Source: Paraburkholderia phenazinium | Lineage (GTDB): Bacteria; Pseudomonadota; Gammaproteobacteria; Burkholderiales; Burkholderiaceae | Length of the DNA stretch: 64,000 nt | NCBI RefSeq assembly: GCF_900142845.1 | Contig: NZ_FSRU01000001.1 | Span: 248,001 to 312,000 of the forward strand | Reading direction: 5' to 3' | Shown here: in pieces, positions 8,302 to 16,893 of the stretch | How positions within the stretch are numbered: the first letter of the stretch is position 1 | Layout: each line of letters starts with the position of its first letter | Program-made: the position numbers and the translations under genes | The notes under the pieces: generated by a model | Seen by the model: only the letters and a program-made list of their open reading frames with translations | The model's database searches: none | What the model was told of the DNA's origin: nothing

Positions 8302-9648
8302 TTAGTCGTGCGGCACGGCATCAGGGTCGCGCAACAAGCGCCGCCCGGACCGGCTCAGGCCAACCAGCAGCAGCGAGACGATCGCCGCAAAAATCAGGTA
8401 ATACGCCGGCACCAGATTCGAGCCGGTGAAGCTGATCAAGGTCGTCACGGTCAACGGCGCCAGCCCGCCGAACAGCGTGACCGCGACGTTGTACGACAGT
8501 GCGACGCCGGTGGAACGCGTCGCGGTGGGGAACAACTGCGTCAGCATCCCCGGATGCGGGCCGGACATGATGCTCAAGACCAGCGTGGCGATCATCTGCG
8601 CAGTGAACAGGCGCTCGGCCGTGGGTTGCGCCACCACCCACGCGAACAGCGGATACGCGATCACCGCCCAGATCACCACCACCGGAAAGAACACGCGCCA
8701 TGCACCGACGCGATCGGCGAGCTTACCCGCCAGCGGATACGCGACGATGCTGATCAGACCCGACACGGCCGTGCCGAACAACGCGTTCTTCAGCGGCAAA
8801 TGCAACTGCCGCTCCACGTACAACGGCAAAAACGAGTGCCACAGATAATTGGTCGCCGCGCCGACGATGATCACGCCCATCGCACACAGGCAGGCATCGC
8901 TGCGTTCACGCAGAAACTGCCGCATCGATTGCTGTGGCGCATGCCCGAGGCGCTCGCGCATCTCGACAAACTCCGGCGATTCCGCCACCTTGTGGCGGAT
9001 GTAAAAGCCGATCGGCCCGATCAGCGCGCCGAGCAGGAACGGCACGCGCCAGCCCCAGGCTTCGAGCGAGGCGCGGTCCAGATGGGTGGTCAGCAAATAG
9101 CCGCACGCGGACGAGAGCAGCAACGCGAACGCCTGCGACGTCATCTGGAAGCTGCCATAGAACATCTTTTTGCCGCGCGGCGCGTACTCCGACAACATCG
9201 CCGCGGCCGTGGCGAACTCGCCCCCCACCGACAAACCCTGCAGCACGCGCGAGAGCAACACCAGCAAAGGCGCGGCAATGCCGATGCTGCCATAGCCCGG
9301 CGTCAGGCCCATCAGCAGCGTGCTGGCCGCCATCAGCAGGATCAGCAGCGACAAGGTGCGGCGGCGCCCCACGCGGTCCGCGTAGGCACCCAGCACAATG
9401 CCGCCCACCGGCCTGACGATGAAGCCGATCGCGAAGGTGGCCAGCGTCAGCACCGTCGACAGGAACGCATTGCCGACCGGAAAGAACACGTGCGAGATGG
9501 TCTTCGCGAAGTATCCGTAGATCAGAAAATCGAACCACTCGAGGCCGTTGCCGATCACCGAGGCGATCACGGCACGCCGCACCTGCGAAGCTGCCGGCAC
9601 GGGAACGGGATGCGCGGAGGACGCCGCGGCGGAAAGCATCGAGTCCAT
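8302..9648 (-). CDS. MFS transporter, metabolite:H+ symporter (MHS) family
   Basis: A 448-residue, 12-helix inner-membrane transporter. The N-terminal GNGLEWFDF, the GGIVLGAYADRVGRRRTL loop between helices 2 and 3 and the AESPEF segment of the central loop are hallmarks of the MHS subfamily (ShiA, KgtP, CitA relatives), which carries small carboxylates or shikimate-like acids with protons. The substrate is not defined. It is divergent from the LysR gene, with a 112-base shared promoter region, so LysR control is likely. The hydrolase gene follows 27 bases downstream. Confidence 0.87.
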   Translation of the reverse strand: MDSMLSAAASSAHPVPVPAASQVRRAVIASVIGNGLEWFDFLIYGYFAKTISHVFFPVGNAFLSTVLTLATFAIGFIVRPVGGIVLGAYADRVGRRRTLSLLILLMAASTLLMGLTPGYGSIGIAAPLLVLLSRVLQGLSVGGEFATAAAMLSEYAPRGKKMFYGSFQMTSQAFALLLSSACGYLLTTHLDRASLEAWGWRVPFLLGALIGPIGFYIRHKVAESPEFVEMRERLGHAPQQSMRQFLRERSDACLCAMGVIIVGAATNYLWHSFLPLYVERQLHLPLKNALFGTAVSGLISIVAYPLAGKLADRVGAWRVFFPVVVIWAVIAYPLFAWVVAQPTAERLFTAQMIATLVLSIMSGPHPGMLTQLFPTATRSTGVALSYNVAVTLFGGLAPLTVTTLISFTGSNLVPAYYLIFAAIVSLLLVGLSRSGRRLLRDPDAVPHD

Positions 9649-9739
9649 AAGTCTCCTTAAGCCTTTTTTCTCTATCCCTCAAGCGTACGGATGATCGCGG
9701 TAAATGTAAAATACCGATCGAATGACCCTGCCATACGTT

Positions 9740-9751
9740 TCATATATATGA
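9740..9751. promoter_or_regulatory. TCATATATATGA palindrome in the LysR / MHS divergent promoter
   Basis: A perfect 12-base AT-rich palindrome ends nine bases before the LysR start and overlaps a TATAT-like -10 region. It is a candidate core of a LysR-type operator for auto-regulation, but it could simply be the -10 element. Confidence 0.35.
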
Positions 9752-9760
9752 GGCATTGCG

Positions 9761-10684
9761 ATGGAATTGCGACATCTGCGTTACTTCCTGGCGGTCGCCG
9801 ACGAGCGGCAGTTCACCCGTGCCGCCGCAAGACTGCACATCCAGCAACCGCCGTTGTCGCAGCAGATCCAGGCGCTGGAGAGCGAGATCGGTTTTGCGCT
9901 GTTCACGCGGGTGGCGCGCGGGGTCGAACTCACCTCGGCGGGCGCCTCCTTCGCCGACGATGCGCGCGCTGTGCTGCAGGCGCTCGATCAGGCGGTGACC
10001 AAGGGTAAAGGCATTGCGGACGGCCGGATCGGCTCGGTGCGGATCGCGCTGACCAGCTCATCGGCATTCCACCCACTCGCGCCCGCTGCGATTCGCGCGT
10101 TTCGCGAGGCCTGTCCGGACATCGCCATCGATCTCAACGAAATCAATGCTGCGGAGATTATCGAGCGGATGGTGAGCGGCCGCGTCGACGCGGCCATCCT
10201 GCGCAAGCCGAGCGACACGCCGGAAGAACTGCGCTTCGATCTGCTGCTGGAAGAGAGCATGGTCCTCGTGCTGCCGGTGGGGCATCGTCTGCTGCAGGGG
10301 CGCGGCAAGTCCGGCCGGATACGGCCAATTGCACTCGACGCGCTGGCTGACGAAGCGTTTATCTTCGTGCGCCGTCCTGGCGCGCGCGGCATGTACGCGG
10401 ACTTCATCGACGCCTGCGAAGCGGCGGGCTTTACGCCGCGCGTCGCCACCGAAGTGCCGCGTATGCTGAGCGCCATCAATCTCGTCGCGGCCGGGACAGG
10501 CGTGACGATCGTGCCTGCCTCGATGCAACGTTATCAGCAGGAAAGCGTGGTGTATTGCCCGATGGATAGCGACGAGGCCATCACGGCCCCGTTGCATCTG
10601 GTCACGCGGCGCGATGCCGGCAACCCGGCCGCCGTGCGCTTTGCGCAGACGATGCTCGAATTCGCGCGGGCGCGGCAGGTCTAG
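9761..10684 (+). CDS. LysR-family transcriptional regulator
   Basis: A 307-residue regulator. Residues 1-60 form the winged helix-turn-helix (RYFLAVADERQFTRAAARL, QPPLSQQIQALE, LFTR); residues 90-300 form the periplasmic-binding-protein-like effector domain. The N-terminus (MELRHLRYFLAVA) is typical of the BenM/CatM/CbnR-like subgroup that responds to small aromatic or organic acids, which would suit the adjacent MHS transporter. The effector is unknown. It is divergent from the transporter and convergent with the DUF1295-methyltransferase gene, with a GC hairpin between the two. Confidence 0.9.
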   Translation: MELRHLRYFLAVADERQFTRAAARLHIQQPPLSQQIQALESEIGFALFTRVARGVELTSAGASFADDARAVLQALDQAVTKGKGIADGRIGSVRIALTSSSAFHPLAPAAIRAFREACPDIAIDLNEINAAEIIERMVSGRVDAAILRKPSDTPEELRFDLLLEESMVLVLPVGHRLLQGRGKSGRIRPIALDALADEAFIFVRRPGARGMYADFIDACEAAGFTPRVATEVPRMLSAINLVAAGTGVTIVPASMQRYQQESVVYCPMDSDEAITAPLHLVTRRDAGNPAAVRFAQTMLEFARARQV

Positions 10685-10688
10685 CGCG

Positions 10689-10710
10689 GCCGCGGCTTCA
10701 ACGCCGCGGC
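10689..10710. terminator. GC-rich hairpin between convergent genes
   Basis: GCCGCGGC arms at 10689-10696 and 10703-10710 surround a TTCAAC loop, exactly between the LysR stop and the converging gene. There is no U-run, so it may be a bidirectional attenuating hairpin, not a full intrinsic terminator. Confidence 0.4.
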
Positions 10711-12537
10711 TCAGCGCTTCTCGAAGCGATAGTGCCCGACGCCCCACTCGTTGCCGTTCGCGTAGCCGAACAGTTCGGCCACGGCCATATAGAACATGCG
10801 CCAGCGTTGTAACCAGATGGCCGCATCGCGTGCGCCGTAGGTGTCGACGAGCAGCGGCATCACGCGGTCTTTGGCGGCGTCGAGCGCGGCCAGCCACTGG
10901 TTCGCCGTGCGCTCGTAATGCGTGCCGCTGACCCACCACTGCCGCTCCATGCGCAGATCGTCCTGAAAGTGAAGAAGCAGATTCTCCGACGGCATCGTGC
11001 CGCCGGTGAAAAAGTACTTCGACATCCAGTCGCTGCCGTCCTCCACCTGAAAGTGATAGGCGAGCGTGCGGTGCACGAAGATATGCACGAATAGCTTCGC
11101 GTCGTCGCGCATCCAGCGCGCGATCTTCGCGAGCAGGAGTCCGTAGTTTTTCATATGCTCGAACATCTCGATCGACACCACCCGGTCGAAGCCGCCCGCG
11201 AGCTGGGCCTCGGAGAATTCGAAATCGACGATATTGCCGGTGACGACCTTCAGGTTCGTCAGCCCGCGCTCGGCCGCGCAAGCCTCGATGAACGCACGCT
11301 GGCCGTGCGAGTTCGATAGCGCGACGATCCGCGAATTCGGATAGCGTGCCGCCAGCCACAGCGACAACGAACCCCAGCCGCAGCCGAGATCGAGCACGCG
11401 CTGACCGTCGGCCAGTTCGGCACGGGCGGCATACAGTTCGAGCATCGCGGTTTCGGCCTGGGCGAGCGTCTCTTTGCCTTCGGGATACAGGCAGCACGAG
11501 TACTTCAGATGCGGTCCAAGATGCGCATGAAAGAACGCTGCGGGTACCTCGTAGTGCTGCGTATTCGCGGCCTGCGTTTCGATGGCGATCGGACTTGAAC
11601 GCAGGTCGTCGAGCAAACGGTTGAGGCGTTGTGCACGGAGCTCGCCGTTGTGGATGGCCTCGTCGCGCAGACGCTGGCCCATCAATTGACGCATGCCGAG
11701 GCGGATCAGCGGGTCGGGCAACCAGCCGCGCTCGCAGCAGCGAATCAGCCAGCCGTCGCCGGGCGCGGCCGGCGGCCACGGAATCAAGGCGTTGGTGGTG
11801 CGCATGTATTCGGCGTAACCGGCTCGTGTCTTCGCGAGACTCGCTTCGAGCAACGGAATACCCGAGAGCTTCAGCAACAGCCACGCCATCAGCACGGGCG
11901 GCAAGAACGTCAGCCAGATCCACGGCGAGCCGATCGACAGCGCGATATACGATACCCAGTGCACACATTCGAAAAAGTAGTTCGGATGCCGCGAGTAGCG
12001 CCATAGCCCCTCGCGACAGACCTTGCCGTGGTTGGACGGATCGTTTTTGAAGCGGCGCAACTGACGGTCCGCGAGACCTTCACCCCCCACCGAGACGATC
12101 CAGATCGCTACCGCCAGCAGAATCCAGCCGGTGGCCGGTTCGCTCGAACGATAGGACGGCACCAGAAACGCCACGGAGAGCAGCATCGAAATCGCGACCT
12201 GCAACTGGAAAAACCAGAACATCCGACGCGGCGCGGCATCGCCCCACTCCTCGCGAAAGCGTCGGTAGCGGGCGTCTTCCGGCTGGCCGAAATTGCGCCG
12301 CCACAAATGCGTGCCGAGGCGCGCGCCCCAGATCAGGCCGCCGAGCGCGGCGAGCGCGCGGGTGGGCGAATCGCCCGTGCCGAGCACCGCGTACAACACC
12401 GCCACGGCGCCGAGCGAATACGCCCACACCGGATCGACCATGCCCGCATTTTCCGATTTCACTTGCCACGCCCAGACGGCGCCGAACACAAGCACGAGCC
12501 CAACCAGTGCAATCACGGCGGCGGCGATAGGCGGCAT
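10711..12537 (-). CDS. Fusion protein: DUF1295 (steroid-5-alpha-reductase-like) + CFA-synthase / CNMT-like methyltransferase
   Basis: A 608-residue two-domain protein. Residues 1-255 are a multi-helix DUF1295 membrane domain with the signature LWRYSRHPNYFFE (178-190), the cofactor-binding region of the steroid-5-alpha-reductase / ICMT-like superfamily. Residues 320-608 are a soluble SAM methyltransferase with QHYEVPAAFF (327-336), LKYSCCLYPEG (344-354), VLDLGCGWGS (381-390) and EMFEHMKNY (457-465). The C-terminal half resembles plant coclaurine N-methyltransferase and its bacterial CFA-synthase-like relatives closely along its whole length. A joined membrane reductase and methyltransferase suggests methylation then reduction of a lipid double bond, or membrane-anchored N-methylation; both are inference. 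No frame break is visible between the halves. Confidence 0.85.
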   Translation of the reverse strand: MPPIAAAVIALVGLVLVFGAVWAWQVKSENAGMVDPVWAYSLGAVAVLYAVLGTGDSPTRALAALGGLIWGARLGTHLWRRNFGQPEDARYRRFREEWGDAAPRRMFWFFQLQVAISMLLSVAFLVPSYRSSEPATGWILLAVAIWIVSVGGEGLADRQLRRFKNDPSNHGKVCREGLWRYSRHPNYFFECVHWVSYIALSIGSPWIWLTFLPPVLMAWLLLKLSGIPLLEASLAKTRAGYAEYMRTTNALIPWPPAAPGDGWLIRCCERGWLPDPLIRLGMRQLMGQRLRDEAIHNGELRAQRLNRLLDDLRSSPIAIETQAANTQHYEVPAAFFHAHLGPHLKYSCCLYPEGKETLAQAETAMLELYAARAELADGQRVLDLGCGWGSLSLWLAARYPNSRIVALSNSHGQRAFIEACAAERGLTNLKVVTGNIVDFEFSEAQLAGGFDRVVSIEMFEHMKNYGLLLAKIARWMRDDAKLFVHIFVHRTLAYHFQVEDGSDWMSKYFFTGGTMPSENLLLHFQDDLRMERQWWVSGTHYERTANQWLAALDAAKDRVMPLLVDTYGARDAAIWLQRWRMFYMAVAELFGYANGNEWGVGHYRFEKR

Positions 12538-12675
12538 GGCATCCTCATCCTGGAGCGATGCAGCTTATACGCAGACAGGCAGGCAACGGATGCGGCGGCG
12601 CGTCAGGATCGCACCCTGCGATCGTTCCCTTTCGCTATTGCAAGCAAAAACATGTCTGAAGCAGATACCTCATAG

Positions 12676-12690
12676 GCCAATTCAATTGGC
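12676..12690. promoter_or_regulatory. GCCAATT-C-AATTGGC palindrome
   Basis: Two perfect 7-base arms around a single base lie 75 bases upstream of the DUF3562 start, within the 227-base gap after the fusion gene. It is a possible operator for the small gene; the regulator is unknown. Confidence 0.3.
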
Positions 12691-12764
12691 ATGATGGCCG
12701 TCCGCATCCTGTAATGAAACTCCTGTTGTTTGCAGTTTGCCCCCTGCCAAACCCGGAGAACCTC

Positions 12765-12968
12765 ATGGCTCAGCCCCAGACCAACGTTGACGAAGTTGTA
12801 CAGGCCATTGCCGCGGAAACCAATACCCCCACGGAAACGGTCTCGAAGATCTACGCCGACACTTTGGCTAACTACAAGACTGATGCCCGCGTGTTCGATT
12901 ACATGCCGCTCCTCGTGGCGAAAAAAGTGCGCGACACGTTGCGGCATTCCACAAGCCGAAAGAACTAG
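12765..12968 (+). CDS. DUF3562 family small protein
   Basis: A 67-residue soluble protein (VDEVVQAIAAETNTPTETV, then YADTLANYKTDARVFDYMPL and LVAKKVRDTLR) matching the small DUF3562 family, common in Burkholderia relatives and of unknown function. The ATG at 12765 has CCGGAGAA six to twelve bases upstream and leaves a clean helical protein; an in-frame upstream ATG at 12714 adds a hydrophobic stretch with no ribosome site. Three short helices and a basic C-terminus could allow nucleic-acid binding, but nothing proves it. It converges on the MocR regulator gene 20 bases downstream. Confidence 0.75.
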   Translation: MAQPQTNVDEVVQAIAAETNTPTETVSKIYADTLANYKTDARVFDYMPLLVAKKVRDTLRHSTSRKN

Positions 12969-12987
12969 CGCGGCGGCCACCGCGCGG

Positions 12988-14469
12988 TCACCCGCGCCCG
13001 CTCACCAGCGACCGCACGATCTGCGCAAGCCTCGCCACTAGCGCGTCCGCGGCTTCCGGCGCGATACCGGCGTATCCCAGCATGAAGCCGTTGTACTTCG
13101 TGCTATCCGTTGCGGGATCGCAGTAGGTGCTGAGCGGCGCGATCGTCAGGCCATGCGCGCGCGTGGCCACGGTCACGTCCGCATCGACCAGCGGCGCATC
13201 GAGACGAACCGTCAGATGCATGCCGCCGCTATCGGACGACACGGTGACGAGATCGCCCATGTGCCGCTCCAGCGCGGCCACGAGCGCGGCGCGGCGTTGC
13301 TGGTAGATCCGTCGCATGCGTCGCAGGTGACGGGCGTATTTGCCGCTCTCGATGAAATCGGCCAGCGCCATCTGTTCGGCCACGCGCCCCTGACGCGCGA
13401 TCTCGCTGTGCGCAGCGTGCACCTCCTGCACCACATGGGCCGGCACGATCATGAACCCCATCCGCAAAGCCGGAAAGATCGTCTTGCTGAAGGTGCCCAG
13501 ATAGATCACCGGCGCGTTCTCCGTCAGCCCCTGGATAGACGGCAACGGTGGCCCATTGTGACGCAGTTCGCTATCGTAATCGTCCTCGATAATCCATGCC
13601 CCGCGCTCGATCGCATGTTCGATGATCGACCAGCGGCGCTCGAGGCTCAACACGCTGCCGAGCGGGTACTGATGCGATGGCGTGATGTAGATCAGATGCG
13701 GCGGCGTGCGCTGCCAGTGTTCTTCGGTCGGCGCGATCCCGGCGGCATCCACGGGGATAGGCTGAAGGCTCAGCCCTGCCGCCTGAAACGCCGCCTTCGC
13801 CCCGTGATAGCCGGGGTCTTCCATCCAGACGCGCTCGCCCGGATCGGCCAGCATGCAGGCGCATAGATCGAGACTCGCCTGTGTGCCAGAGGTGATAAAT
13901 ACCTGCTCGGCCGAACAGCGCACGCCGCGCGACACGCGTACATATTCCGCAATCGCGCGGCGCAAGGCGGGATGTCCCGCGTTGTTGCGATAGTCGAGTT
14001 CACGCGGGTCGATCGAACGCCACGCGCGTTCCATGGAACTGCGCCACTGGGCCATCGGGAATTCGTTCAACGCGGGCACGCCGGGACGAAATGGTGTGGG
14101 GTCGTTCGCGCGCGTGCGTTCGCGCGGCAGGTCGGCCACGCGGCGCGACAGACGGCTGACCGGCACACCCGCGCTATCGACTTGCGCCGCGGGCGGCGCC
14201 GCCGCGCGGCTCACCATGCACACCACGGAGCCGTGACGGCTGGTGCTGACGAAACCCTCCTCGGTCAGTCGCTCGTACGCATACAGCACCGAGTTACGTG
14301 CAATCCCGAGTTGTTCGGCAAGCGAGCGGGTGGGAATGAGCTGACTGCCGTGCCGGATGTCGCCATCGAGAATGGCCCGGCGCAAACTTTCGTAGAGCAG
14401 GTTCTGCTGCGTGAGCTTGCGGCCGCCCAGTTGCTTCGCGAAGTTCGACATCAACAGGCCGTAGTCCAA
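12988..14469 (-). CDS. MocR/PdxR-type regulator (GntR HTH + class I aminotransferase domain)
   Basis: A 493-residue PLP-binding transcription factor. Residues 20-90 are a GntR winged helix (LYESLRRAILDG, LIPTRSLAEQLGIARNSV), followed by a linker and an aspartate-aminotransferase-like domain with EDDYDSEL and the PLP lysine in LGTFSKTIFPALRMG. MocR proteins regulate vitamin B6, GABA, taurine or polyamine genes; the target here is unknown. A TTG at 14469 is preferred as start because GGAG lies seven bases upstream and MDYGLL is family-like; ATG 14451 is an alternative. No obvious PLP-pathway gene is adjacent, apart from the divergent small gene at 14615. Confidence 0.88.
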   Translation of the reverse strand: MDYGLLMSNFAKQLGGRKLTQQNLLYESLRRAILDGDIRHGSQLIPTRSLAEQLGIARNSVLYAYERLTEEGFVSTSRHGSVVCMVSRAAAPPAAQVDSAGVPVSRLSRRVADLPRERTRANDPTPFRPGVPALNEFPMAQWRSSMERAWRSIDPRELDYRNNAGHPALRRAIAEYVRVSRGVRCSAEQVFITSGTQASLDLCACMLADPGERVWMEDPGYHGAKAAFQAAGLSLQPIPVDAAGIAPTEEHWQRTPPHLIYITPSHQYPLGSVLSLERRWSIIEHAIERGAWIIEDDYDSELRHNGPPLPSIQGLTENAPVIYLGTFSKTIFPALRMGFMIVPAHVVQEVHAAHSEIARQGRVAEQMALADFIESGKYARHLRRMRRIYQQRRAALVAALERHMGDLVTVSSDSGGMHLTVRLDAPLVDADVTVATRAHGLTIAPLSTYCDPATDSTKYNGFMLGYAGIAPEAADALVARLAQIVRSLVSGRG

Positions 14470-14614
14470 ATGCGTGGCTCCAGATAATTGCGGGTGCGTG
14501 GAGCTAACAATGGTGCCACAAATTTCTTAAGCTGACGGTATGGTCGTGCCGCGAGCCGCAGTGCCGGTTGCAGCGTGGAAGGGTACGAGGCACTTAACGA
14601 TAAGGGTCGTTGAC

Positions 14615-14938
14615 ATGGATACCTCCGCTCTCGGCCGGTCCACTCATGGTGAAGCTGAAGCGCCGGTGCGCAGGCGCGGCGCGCTGATGAAGCGGGCGGC
14701 TTGGGTGCTGGCTTTTGTTCTCCTCGCGCTGGGCTATGACGCATTGGAGCCGGTGACAAACGCGCGTGCGCGGATGGACGCGTGTGTTGCTGCCTATGAT
14801 GAGTCGCGAAGCGCGGCGGCGGCAAACCCGCAAACCGGGCAATCCTCACAATCCGCACAATCCGCACAATCCGGCGAGAGGTACGACCGCGAACAGAGGC
14901 TCAGTGAAACGCTGCTCGCCTGTTCGACCCAACCCTGA
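14615..14938 (+). CDS. Hypothetical single-pass membrane protein
   Basis: A 107-residue predicted protein with one hydrophobic segment (residues 26-42, AAWVLAFVLLALGYDAL) after a short basic N-terminus, and two cysteines outside the membrane. A small Gln/Ser-rich repeat (about residues 74-85) is encoded by tandem CACAATCCG units. The ATG at 14615 has AAGGG nine bases upstream; ATG 14684, directly before the membrane segment, is an alternative. I do not recognise a family. It is divergent from the MocR gene and 62 bases upstream of the GNAT gene. Confidence 0.5.
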   Translation: MDTSALGRSTHGEAEAPVRRRGALMKRAAWVLAFVLLALGYDALEPVTNARARMDACVAAYDESRSAAAANPQTGQSSQSAQSAQSGERYDREQRLSETLLACSTQP

Positions 14939-15000
14939 CGACGCGACCAACGCCATCCACGACATCACTTTCAACGATACCCAAACAAGGAGCCCCGCTC

Positions 15001-15462
15001 GTGACACAACCGATCCAGATCCGCCCCGTGACCACTGCCGATTTCCCCGCCTGGCTGCCGCTATGGGACGCCTACAACGCTTTCTACGGACGATCCGGCG
15101 AGACGGCGCTGCCCCGCGATATCACGCTGCTGACGTGGACGCGCTTCTTCGACGGCTATGAGCCCATGCATGCGATGGTCGCGGAACGCGACGGTCAACT
15201 GCTCGGCCTCGTCCACTATCTCTACCATCGACACACGACGATGGCCGGCCCGATCTGCTATCTGCAGGATCTCTACACGCTGGCGAGCGAGCGCGGCAAA
15301 GGCGTCGGGCGGGCGCTGATCGAAGCCGTCTACGAGCAGGCGAAAGCGGCCGGTTCGAGCCGCGTGTATTGGCAAACCCATGAGACGAATCAGACCGCGA
15401 TGAAACTCTATGACCGCATCGCGGACCGTTCGGGTTTTGTGGTGTACCGAAAGGCGCTGTAG
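15001..15462 (+). CDS. GNAT-family N-acetyltransferase
   Basis: A 153-residue protein with the GNAT acetyl-CoA signature: LQDLYTLASERGKGVGRALIEAV holds motif A with the R-G-K-G-V-G pyrophosphate loop, and YWQTHETNQTAMKLYDRI forms motif B. The substrate amine is unknown. It starts with GTG at 15001, with AAGGAG upstream at a good distance. It converges on the AAHS transporter gene, only three bases separating the two stops, so transcripts may overlap. Confidence 0.85.
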   Translation: MTQPIQIRPVTTADFPAWLPLWDAYNAFYGRSGETALPRDITLLTWTRFFDGYEPMHAMVAERDGQLLGLVHYLYHRHTTMAGPICYLQDLYTLASERGKGVGRALIEAVYEQAKAAGSSRVYWQTHETNQTAMKLYDRIADRSGFVVYRKAL

Positions 15463-15465
15463 AGT

Positions 15466-16869
15466 TTAAGCCTCCAACTGCTCCAGCACCTTGCCCTTCG
15501 TCTCGATGCCAAGGAAATGCACGGTCAAGGCCGCGAGGAACGGCACCGCCGCGAGGATATAAAACGCGATGTCGAGATGGCCGCCCACCATGGTCTTCGA
15601 CACGATCGCCGGCGCGAAGATGGCCGCCACCTTCAGCCACGCGCCGCCCACGCCGCAGCCGAACGCGCGAATGCTGGTCGGATACAACTCCGGCGTGTAC
15701 ACATACGCCGTGATAAACCCGCAGGCAAGGAAGCCCAGCGCGAACGCGCAGCATGTCGCGACCACATACACCGACGAGTTGTGGAACACGCCGGCCAGCG
15801 CCAACGACACCGCGCACAGCACGAACGACAAATTGATGATCGGCTTACGCCCCACCTTGTCGACCAGCAGCGCGCAGGTCAACGAGCCGATCACGCCAAG
15901 CACCGATGCCGCCACCGCCAGATTCAACGCCAGTTGCAGCGGCGCATGATAGACCGTGCGATAGATAGTCGGCAGCCAGGTGGACAGACCGTACTGGATA
16001 AATCCGCACGTCACCCACAGCATCGCCACCGCCAGCGTGCGCTTCAGATAAGCGGGCCCAAACAGATCGCCGATCCGGCGGCGCGGATGGCGGTTCGCCA
16101 TCGCATCGAATTCCGCAGCATGCTCGACCGGCGGCAGCGGGCCCTTCGCTGCGCGTTCGAACGCCAGCACGGCCGCATCCGCATCGGCCATCCGCTCACG
16201 CTCGGCCAACCAGCGCGGCGATTCCGGCACCAGCTTGCGCAACACGAAGAACAGGATCAACGGCATGCCGCCGATGAAATACATCGCCTGCCAGCCGAAG
16301 CGCGGCACGATCCACGCACCCAGCGCGTTCGACGCGAGCAGTCCCACCGGAAAGACGATTTCATACAGGAGCACGAATCGTCCTCGACCATGTGCGCGGC
16401 TGATTTCGTTGATGTAGGTCGCAGCCACCGGTAGCTCGCCGCCGAGGCCCAGGCCCTGAACAATCCGCAGCACGACGAACGCGGTAAACGACGGCGCAAA
16501 CCCGCAAGCAATACTCGTCACGCCGATAATCCCCGAGCTCACCGCAATCGCCCGCACCCGGCCTTTGCGTTCCGCATACCAGGGGAACACGAATGCGCCC
16601 ACCAGTTGGCCGATCGATCCCGACGCAATCAGAAAGCCGATTTCCCACGGCGTGAGGCCCCACTTCTGGATCAGGATCGGCAGCGTGGCGGCGATGGCGA
16701 TCACATCGAAGCCGTCGAAGAACGTCGCCAGCCCGATCAGGATACGCGCACGAATCTGCATGGCGTTGGCCGGCAAGCGCTCCAGACGCGCAATGATCGA
16801 GCCCCGGGTCACGGGGCCTGAGACACCGGCGCCGCTGCGGTCCCCCATGGTGTTGTCGATGGTTCTCAT
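15466..16869 (-). CDS. MFS transporter, aromatic acid:H+ symporter (AAHS) family
   Basis: A 467-residue, 12-helix transporter. GLATFFDGFDVIAIA in helix 1, WYAERKGRV in the 2-3 loop, the RIVQGLGLGGELPVA signature in helix 4, and PESPRWL before the central loop place it with PcaK/BenK-like aromatic acid permeases. It is the last gene of the long catabolic operon, 24 bases after the reductase, which implies that the pathway substrate is an aromatic or related carboxylate taken up with protons. The ATG at 16869 is used; a second possible Met follows within eight residues. Confidence 0.88.
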   Translation of the reverse strand: MRTIDNTMGDRSGAGVSGPVTRGSIIARLERLPANAMQIRARILIGLATFFDGFDVIAIAATLPILIQKWGLTPWEIGFLIASGSIGQLVGAFVFPWYAERKGRVRAIAVSSGIIGVTSIACGFAPSFTAFVVLRIVQGLGLGGELPVAATYINEISRAHGRGRFVLLYEIVFPVGLLASNALGAWIVPRFGWQAMYFIGGMPLILFFVLRKLVPESPRWLAERERMADADAAVLAFERAAKGPLPPVEHAAEFDAMANRHPRRRIGDLFGPAYLKRTLAVAMLWVTCGFIQYGLSTWLPTIYRTVYHAPLQLALNLAVAASVLGVIGSLTCALLVDKVGRKPIINLSFVLCAVSLALAGVFHNSSVYVVATCCAFALGFLACGFITAYVYTPELYPTSIRAFGCGVGGAWLKVAAIFAPAIVSKTMVGGHLDIAFYILAAVPFLAALTVHFLGIETKGKVLEQLEA

Positions 16870-16893
16870 GCCGTTATCGCCGTCCGAAAAGAG

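Noticed and set aside
7240..9660. 806-codon open frame opposite the hydrolase and MHS transporter genes
   Set aside because: Low-complexity Arg/His/Gln composition, covers two well-supported genes on the other strand.
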